The notes under the pieces are model-generated. The model searched no databases and was not told the origin of the DNA. It worked only from the letters and a program-made list of their open reading frames with translations. Made by a program: the position numbers and the translations under genes. From Schistosoma haematobium (lineage: Eukaryota > Platyhelminthes > Trematoda > Strigeidida > Schistosomatidae): a stretch of 64,000 nt of DNA. Shown piece after piece: positions 56,631-64,000 of the stretch. The DNA is taken from NCBI RefSeq assembly GCF_000699445.3, contig NC_067195.1, positions 86,066,569 to 86,130,568 on the forward strand, given 5' to 3'. Every line of letters begins with the position of its first letter. Within the stretch, counting starts at the first letter, position 1.

Positions 56631-57045
56631 TGTAGAATTATGGTCTACTATGATATTAGTGCTGCTCTAATAATAGACCTAATCCTAAATTTGTAGATTT
56701 GTCATGATATAACTACCTAATCTATAAGATCTTACGTGGAAGTCACATCATCGACTACGCCAACTCACTGTATCGTATCAATTACCAATACATGGTGTAG
56801 AACAAGGTTAGGCTACAGAAGGAACAATATATTTAATATGAATAGAAGATATAAGGTAACGTTCAGATGGACCACGCCTGCATGGCCTAGCCATGCCATT
56901 CGATCAAACTTCAGTCCATTTTATTCATTGTTCGCGCCTTCTCTATCGTTAGGTATTTATCTGCGTTAAATATTGAATATCTATTTTCCGAGTAGTCTCG
57001 TGTTGAGCTTTGTGGATTGTGCGGTTATTGTCCAATGCCACTACA
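56631..57045 (-). repeat. LTR 1 of the tandem array
   Basis: 415 bp, TGTAG...CTACA, apparently identical to LTR 2. The outer flank is GCACT; no duplication of it can be sought because the other end of the array is truncated. Confidence 0.75.
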
Positions 57046-57062
57046 CTACTCTCCCACCAGAA
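57046..57062 (-). other. Polypurine tract of the array element
   Basis: TGGTGGGAGAGTAG directly before the LTR on the minus strand; repeated at 60267-60283. Confidence 0.6.
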
Positions 57063-59840
57063 TCGACGTGATGTTGGTTCGATACCGAACTGGATGGGAT
57101 TGTCGTGCGCCGAAGGTTACCAAGACTAGGAAGAGTCCCCCGGGGTAATGATAAGCTGGAAGGTAAATCAAAAAGAAGGCGGCAGCATCTGGTCGGGAAA
57201 TACATGTAATAATTTTAAAATATCTGCCTTCATGCTTAAAACGCTTGAAATGAAAATTTGGGTGAAGATTATATGAACTATAAAGAATGGCATAACAATA
57301 ATAATAATAAAACGATGCGTGCTAATAGCCGTTGGTTAATAACTTAACGTATAGGTAGTAAGTATTTTGTGTTTAGAAATATTAAAATAATGAATATTGT
57401 AGAAATGTTAATACTGGTATTAGTTTTGGTTTAAATTATGAAATCAAATAACGATTATGCCGGTAAGTTGTCCATATGAGTTGAATTCCAATTGCATCTG
57501 TATTAGTAGGCTAACTGAAGGAACAAAAGTATTACCGTGGAGAAGAATTCCAACTAGTGTTCCAGTTAGTTTGATACGGTTTATTTAGTTACGGGAGATT
57601 TTCTCAACCTCATTTTTACTTGACCGTGATAGAATTTAGTAATATTACTAATACACATGAATGGTTATCAAAATAAAATTTAAATACATCAGTGATAATT
57701 ATATGAATTTTGGACAGATAGCTAGGAACAAATCGTTAAACATGAGTGTATTCGTAAGAGACATGCTCTAGACTCAATGTTCTGATCTGCGGCAGACTAT
57801 TTATTTATATTTATACTTGCCGGCTGATTGGGCATACAAGTTAGTTGCAAGTATGCAGTTTATTATAAGGCGGAATACGATTTAATTGAGATATAGTGGT
57901 TGTAAGTTATTAAAATCAGTTAAGCCTATGAATCATATTACGAAGTGATGTGGTGCTGCAAGATGTATTTAGCTAAATAAGTTTTTACAAGATGATTAAT
58001 AGTGAGTGATGCTCATGTGATTAACAGGGAGAACATAAGTTGTAACCAGGGGAGTACACTCCCAACTCATGTCTATGATAATGGTTTGAACCTTAGTCAG
58101 TGTTGGGGTAAATTCGACATTGATGTTTTCAGTTTGCAGGAGATTTGCTCGACTGCTTATACTGATTATTTGCATGCATGATTGTGTCGCTAAACCTCCA
58201 ATTAGACTGACAAGGTTTTGAGATATTTACTGAGTGAGCAACAGATAGAGAAACATACTGTAATCATCTGTAGTGAATGAAGATAAAAGAAAAACAACAC
58301 TGGTGATAATTTTAAGTCGATTTGCTGACCGGTTATGTTAATAGTTTCATTAATTTTATCAATCATATTACGTGATTGTCAAGTCATGACAATGCTTTAT
58401 GAAGATATCCTGAAGCTACTATGTTTAACTAGTTATAGTGTTGATTGAGGATTAGCCAGTGGGAAAATAGGTATTGTTGCTTTAGGCGATTCGAAATTAT
58501 CAGAAATTTGTAACGTTAAAGAATCCGAGACGCCTAATTTAATTATAAATTTCAATTCAGAAATATTCGTTTAGTGTTAATTCTAGTAGGCTACGGAGTT
58601 TTGATTTTAAACGTTTGTTTAGCCAACAGCTACCTGGGGATTTAGTTATTTTACTAGTGCAGTTGATAGTACCTAAATTTGTAATCTTATTATCTAAACT
58701 ATGTTTGCATTTTAGGCTAATCCATAAACCCAAATACGAATGGCAACAACGACTATTTCGGGTTTATTGATAAATGTTAAAGGCGATCCAGATTTCTAAA
58801 TTTAGAAGACATGGAGATATAGTGTAACGTATGTATGGGCCAGGTTAACATGCAGGTTGTTGACGTATATGACAATTTGAAAATAATGAACATGATCAGA
58901 AAGATAATTTTAAAGTTAAGACTGCTTATGAAACTTCAGGCAAGAATATGACGCGTTATAAACATTCCGTAAGAAGTTAATGCATTTAGTCTGTGGACAC
59001 TTACAAATATATGGCAAAAGCAACTAGAAAACATATACATGTTAAGTACAAAAAGTCATTAGGTAAAATAGTTGAACTCGCCTGGGTTATTTTTGAAAAT
59101 TAGATTACTCAGTGGACGACATATATAACGCCATTCGTGAGTAGTAATGATCCAAAAGCATCCAGAATAAAACATGCAGTACGGCAATCACTTCCAGGGT
59201 GCTTGATGCTGTCGAGGTTTTTGGGACTCACTCTGATCAGAACAACTGAATGAATCCAGATAATTGTGTGGTTGCCATTGAATGAGCCATCTAAAATGAC
59301 CTTATGATTGCAGAAAACTTATAGCTGGAACTCACCGTATTTTTTTGGAGAAGTGTCACCCTTGTTGTTTGGCAATGGAACTCGAGAATATGAAATTAGG
59401 CAGGCAGTGGTCGGAAGGAAAGATATTACAGGATAGTGCATAGTTTAAAACAGGACGAGGTGTTAAGCGAAGGAACACTAAGAATTAGATCCAGATAACT
59501 ATTCAATCCTTGGTTGCATTGTTAGTCAATGTATATTTACGCTATTAACAGGTCATATTTGCTAGAGCTTGATGTTTAAACAAGTCTATGTCGCTGAAGC
59601 AGGTAAATGCTATTAAAGCTTGTTAATAAACCATCAAAGCTAATTAGTTGATATAGATGATCGACTTTTATCATCGATTGAGCTAGTAAGTTATGTAAAC
59701 TGATAGATATAACATTACGATAATATATGTGACCATTAATCAAAGGACTATTAGAATACTGGATTTACAAAAATAAAAACCGATTGAGAAGGTTAAGGTG
59801 GAAATAAGGATTAACAATGATAGGTTGCGTTTCTTTAGTT

Positions 59841-59851
59841 GGGCTCACCAA
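59841..59851 (-). other. Primer-binding site of the array element
   Basis: T-TGGTGAGCCC adjoining the LTR, the same 11 bases and spacing as at 51698-51708. Confidence 0.65.
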
Positions 59852-60266
59852 TGTAGAATTATGGTCTACTATGATATTAGTGCTGCTCTAATAATAGACC
59901 TAATCCTAAATTTGTAGATTTGTCATGATATAACTACCTAATCTATAAGATCTTACGTGGAAGTCACATCATCGACTACGCCAACTCACTGTATCGTATC
60001 AATTACCAATACATGGTGTAGAACAAGGTTAGGCTACAGAAGGAACAATATATTTAATATGAATAGAAGATATAAGGTAACGTTCAGATGGACCACGCCT
60101 GCATGGCCTAGCCATGCCATTCGATCAAACTTCAGTCCATTTTATTCATTGTTCGCGCCTTCTCTATCGTTAGGTATTTATCTGCGTTAAATATTGAATA
60201 TCTATTTTCCGAGTAGTCTCGTGTTGAGCTTTGTGGATTGTGCGGTTATTGTCCAATGCCACTACA
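59852..60266 (-). repeat. LTR 2 of the tandem array
   Basis: Internal LTR shared by the two units. Primer-binding site at 59841-59851 on its left; polypurine tract of the second unit at 60267-60285 on its right. Confidence 0.75.
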
Positions 60267-62859
60267 CTACTCTCCCACCAGAATCGACGTGATGTTGGTT
60301 CGATACCGAACTGGATGGGATTGTCGTGCGCCGAAGGTTACCAAGACTAGGAAGAGTCCCCGGGGTAATGATAAGCTGGAAGGTAAATCAAAAGAAGGCG
60401 GCAGCATCTGGTCGGGAAATACATGTAATAATTTTAAAATATCTGCCTTCATGCTTAAAACGCTTGAAATGAAAATTTGGGTGAAGATTATATGAACTAT
60501 AAAGAATGGCATAACAATAATAATAATAAAACGATGCGTGCTAATAGCCGTTGGTTAATAACTTAACGTATAGGTAGTAAGTATTTTGTGTTTAGAAATA
60601 TTAAAATAATGAATATTGTAGAAATGTTAATACTGGTATTAGTTTTGGTTTAAATTATGAAATCAAATAACGATTATGCCGGTAAGTTGTCCATATGAGT
60701 TGAATTCCAATTGCATCTGTATTAGTAGGCTAACTGAAGGAACAAAAGTATTACCGTGGAGAAGAATTCCAACTAGTGTTCCAGTTAGTTTGATACGGTT
60801 TATTTAGTTACGGGGAGATTTTCTCAACCTCATTTTTACTTGACCGTGATAGAATTTAGTAATATTACTAATACACATGAATGGTTATCAAAATAAAATT
60901 TAAATACATCAGTGATAATTATATGAATTTTGGACAGATAGCTAGGAACAAATCGTTAAACATGAGTGTATTCGTAAGAGACATGCTCTAGACTCAATGT
61001 TCTGATCTGCGGCAGACTATTTATTTATATTTATACTTGCCGGCTGATTGGGCATACAAGTTAGTTGCAAGTATGCAGTTTATTATAAGGCGGAATACGA
61101 TTTAATTGAGATATAGTGGTTGTAAGTTATTAAAATCAGTTAAGCCTATGAATCATATTACGAAGTGATGTGGTGCTGCAAGATGTATTTAGCTAAATAA
61201 GTTTTTACAAGATGATTAATAGTGAGTGATGCTCATGTGATTAACAGGGAGAACATAAGTTGTAACCAGGGGGAGTACACTCCCAACTCATGTCTATGAT
61301 AATGGTTTGAACCTTAGTCAGTGTTGGGGTAAATTCGACATTGATGTTTTCAGTTTGCAGGAGATTTGCTCGACTGCTTATACTGATTATTTGCATGCAT
61401 GATTGTGTCGCTAAACCTCCAATTAGACTGACAAGGTTTTGAGATATTTACTGAGTGAGCAACAGATAGAGAAACATACTGTAATCATCTGTAGTGAATG
61501 AAGATAAAAGAAAAACAACACTGGTGATAATTTTAAGTCGATTTGCTGACCGGTTATGTTAATAGTTTCATTAATTTTATCAATCATATTACGTGATTGT
61601 CAAGTCATGACAATGCTTTATGAAGATATCCTGAAGCTACTATGTTTAACTAGTTATAGTGTTGATTGAGGATTAGCCAGTGGGAAAATAGGTATTGTTG
61701 CTTTAGGCGATTCGAAATTATCAGAAATTTGTAACGTTAAAGAATCCGAGACGCCTAATTTAATTATAAATTTCAATTCAGAAATATTCGTTTAGTGTTA
61801 ATTCTAGTAGGCTACGGAGTTTTGATTTTAAACGTTTGTTTAGCCAACAGCTACCTGGGGATTTAGTTATTTTACTAGTGCAGTTGATAGTACCTAAATT
61901 TGTAATCTTATTATCTAAACTATGTTTGCATTTTAGGCTAATCCATAAACCCAAATACGAATGGCAACAACGACTATTTCGGGTTTATTGACAAATGTTA
62001 AAGGCGATCCAGATTTCTAAATTTAGAAGACATGGAGATATAGTGTAACGTATGTATGGGCCAGGTTAACATGCAGGTTGTTGACGTATATGACAATTTG
62101 AAAATAATGAACATGATCAGAAAGATAATTTTAAAGTTAAGACTGCTTATGAAACTTCAGGCAAGAATATGACGCGTTATAAACATTCCGTAAGAAGTTA
62201 ATGCATTTAGTCTGTGGACACTTACAAATATATGGCAAAAGCAACTAGAAAACATATACATGTTAAGTACAAAAAGTCATTAGGTAAAATAGTTGAACTC
62301 GCCTGGGTTATTTTTGAAAATTAGATTACTCAGTGGACGACATATATAACGCCATTCGTGAGTAGTAATGATCCAAAAGCATCCAGAATAAAACATGCAG
62401 TATGGCAATCACTTCCAGGGTGCTTGATGCTGTCGAGGTTTTTGGGACTCACTCTGATCAGAACAACTGAATGAATCCAGATAATTGTGTGGTTGCCATT
62501 GAATGAGCCATCTAAAATGACCTTATGATTGCAGAAAACTTATAGCTGGAACTCACCGTATTTTTTTGGAGAAGTGTCACCCTTGTTGTTTGGCAATGGA
62601 ACTCGAGAATATGAAATTAGGCAGGCAGTGGTCGGAAGGAAAGATATTACAGGATAGTGCATAGTTTAAAACAGGACGAGGTGTTAAGCGAAGGAACACT
62701 AAGAATTAGATCCAGATAACTATTCAATCCTTGGTTGCATTGTTAGTCAATGTATATTTACGCTATTAACAGGTCATATTTGCTAGAGCTTGATGTTTAA
62801 ACAAGTCTATGTCGCTGAAGCAGGTAAATGCTATTAAAGCTTGTTAATGGTTCAAATTC

Positions 62860-64000
62860 AAATGGTTCAAATGGTTGTGGACGGAATAGAAGAAGCTTTC
62901 GCTTAACATGCTTCCGTGTCTAGTAGCAGGGGATCACCAAATCCTCCAGGCAGGAACCTAGGTATGTTAACAATAAAAGAGGAAAAGAAATTGGTAAATC
63001 ATAGTGCGATGCTGTCCTTGGTCCTTAAGAATAGGTCAAGTTGCCTCTTGAAGGACTCCTGAGAAGTCGCTTGGACTAGCTCGGCCGGCAGCGAATTCCA
63101 GCTTTTGACAACTCTTAAGGAGTAGAAGTTGTGTCTACATTCCGTCTTGCTATGTTGTGTTTCCAGTTTCTGGGTGTTACCCCTTAGGTTATTGTTCGAA
63201 CTAAGCTTAAGTAGGTGTTTAAGAGGATGTCCAGAAGTGTTAAGAATACTATAAGCCATTAATAAATCACCTCTAAGACGCCTATATTCTAGTGGGTAAA
63301 GGTCTAGTGAACGGAGGCGTTCTTCGTAAGGCTTAGATTTGAGTCCTCGAACTGATTTCGTGGCTCGCCGTTGGATACGCTCCAAAGTGACCTTATCCTT
63401 TTGGAGTGAGGGGGGAGTACTATGTTTCCGTACTCTAAATGGGGACGGATGAAACTATTGAAGATTGTGTGGAAAGTTCTTCCGTCAAACTGACCAAAAA
63501 TGCGCCTCAACGTTACCAGTGCAAGGTTTGCTCGGAAGGCATATTTGTCACAGTTAGCGTAAGACTTTAAGTCATGGGGCACCAGGACTCCTAAATCTTT
63601 TTCGACTTGGGATACTACTAGAGAGGAGTTTCCTAAGTTGTAACTGTAGTTTGCGACATGTCGCAGATGGACTACTTTACACTTAGAAGTGTTAAAGGTA
63701 AGTCCGTTATCGTCTGCCCAACTATGAAGTCGAGTCAGATCCTCTTGAAGAGCCTGTATATCGTCTTGGTTGCGTATCTCTCTCCAAAGTTTCACGTCGT
63801 CGGCAAAAAGTAATAAGTCTGACGTTACCTGTTGAGGAAGATCATTTATGTAAATCAAGAAGAGAAGAGGCCCTAGTACTGAGCCCTGGGGGACCCCACT
63901 AGAACATTCCATAGCTTGAGATAAAGTGAAATTAACCCTAACCTTAAAGTGTCGATTTTTTAGGTATGAAGTAAGCCAGTCGATTAGAGGTGGTTTGATA
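62860..64000 (-). pseudogene. CR1-like LINE (family B), minus-strand copy
   Basis: RT GVPQGSVLGPLLFLIYIND, LLLFADDVKLWREI (FADD, intact catalytic pair), SWADDNGLTFNTSKCKVVHL and KDLGVLVPHDLKSYA, up to [16 protein letters not shown], where one frameshift (about 63400) moves to the C-terminal frame [15 protein letters not shown] ... [17 protein letters not shown] (stop near 62999). The 3' UTR continues to about 62880. The element runs off the right edge. Much better kept than the inverted copy at 54385. Confidence 0.8.

Larger units (their letters stand above)
56631..62848 (-). mobile_element. Tandem array of a non-coding LTR retrotransposon
   Basis: Two almost identical units, 56631-59627 and 59852-62848, are offset by 3221 bp. 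Each starts on the + strand with a 415-bp LTR (56631-57045; 59852-60266) bounded by TGTAG...CTACA. Read on the minus strand, the LTR at 59852-60266 is followed by T-TGGTGAGCCC (59851-59841), and each LTR is preceded by a purine-rich GGTGGGAGAGTAG. The order is LTR, internal (57046-59851), LTR, internal truncated at 62848. I counted only two substitutions and four 1-nt indels between units. No gag or pol motif and no open frame over 85 codons is present. Confidence 0.75.

Noticed and set aside
56631..62848. Simple segmental duplication or Penelope-like tandem repeats
   Set aside because: LTR ends TGTAG/CTACA, a primer site with the same sequence as the Gypsy-type element and polypurine tracts all fall in the expected places; no Penelope RT or GIY-YIG motif is present.
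1..64000. CRISPR array, bacterial operons or riboswitches
   Set aside because: Spliceosomal introns, LINEs and SINEs show nuclear eukaryotic DNA; no regularly spaced repeats were seen.

Overview
The window looks like nuclear DNA of a blood fluke (Schistosoma or a close trematode). The reasons are the A+T-rich background, host genes split by tiny 5' and huge 3' introns, and the mixture of repeats: SR2-like and Perere-3-like RTE elements, CR1-like LINEs, a Gypsy-type LTR element, and tRNA-derived SINEs carrying hammerhead ribozymes (the Sm-alpha type). The species cannot be decided from the sequence alone.

Two host genes can be pieced together from exons, and they converge. On the + strand, exons at 1872-2064 and 16546-17180 join in phase across a 14.5 kb intron into a BEN-like DNA-binding domain followed by a Ser/Asn-rich tail; upstream exons lie outside the window. 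On the - strand, seven exons between 37088 and 26668 join in phase into a protein of about 334 residues that matches DUSP12/YVH1 from end to end: dual-specificity phosphatase domain with an HC-x5-R site, then the zinc-binding C-terminus. Its first four introns are 44-64 nt; the last two are 3.6 and 5.6 kb and full of transposon debris.

Layout: 1-1730, SR2-like LINE pieces arranged as in twin priming; 1.9-17.2 kb, BEN-like gene with repeats in its intron, including one SINE with an apparently intact hammerhead (9930-9975); 17.2-26.4 kb, intergenic repeats, including fold-back SINE pairs and an internally deleted SR2 derivative; 26.4-37.1 kb, DUSP12; 37.4-46.4 kb, nested LINEs, with an almost full-length SR2-like element (39315-43244) inside an older CR1-like copy; 44.7-54.2 kb, a CR1-like element whose ORF2 is split cleanly by a 5.5 kb Gypsy-type element (46465-51975); 54.4-64 kb, a second CR1-like family in inverted orientation flanking a tandem array of an LTR element with no visible gag-pol.

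The most notable items are that LTR array (415-bp TGTAG...CTACA LTRs, units about 3.2 kb apart), which has the same primer-binding site as the Gypsy-type element and may be a non-autonomous partner; the intact SINE hammerhead; and the reconstructed DUSP12 and BEN-like genes. All family names rest on motif recognition from memory; no database search was run.
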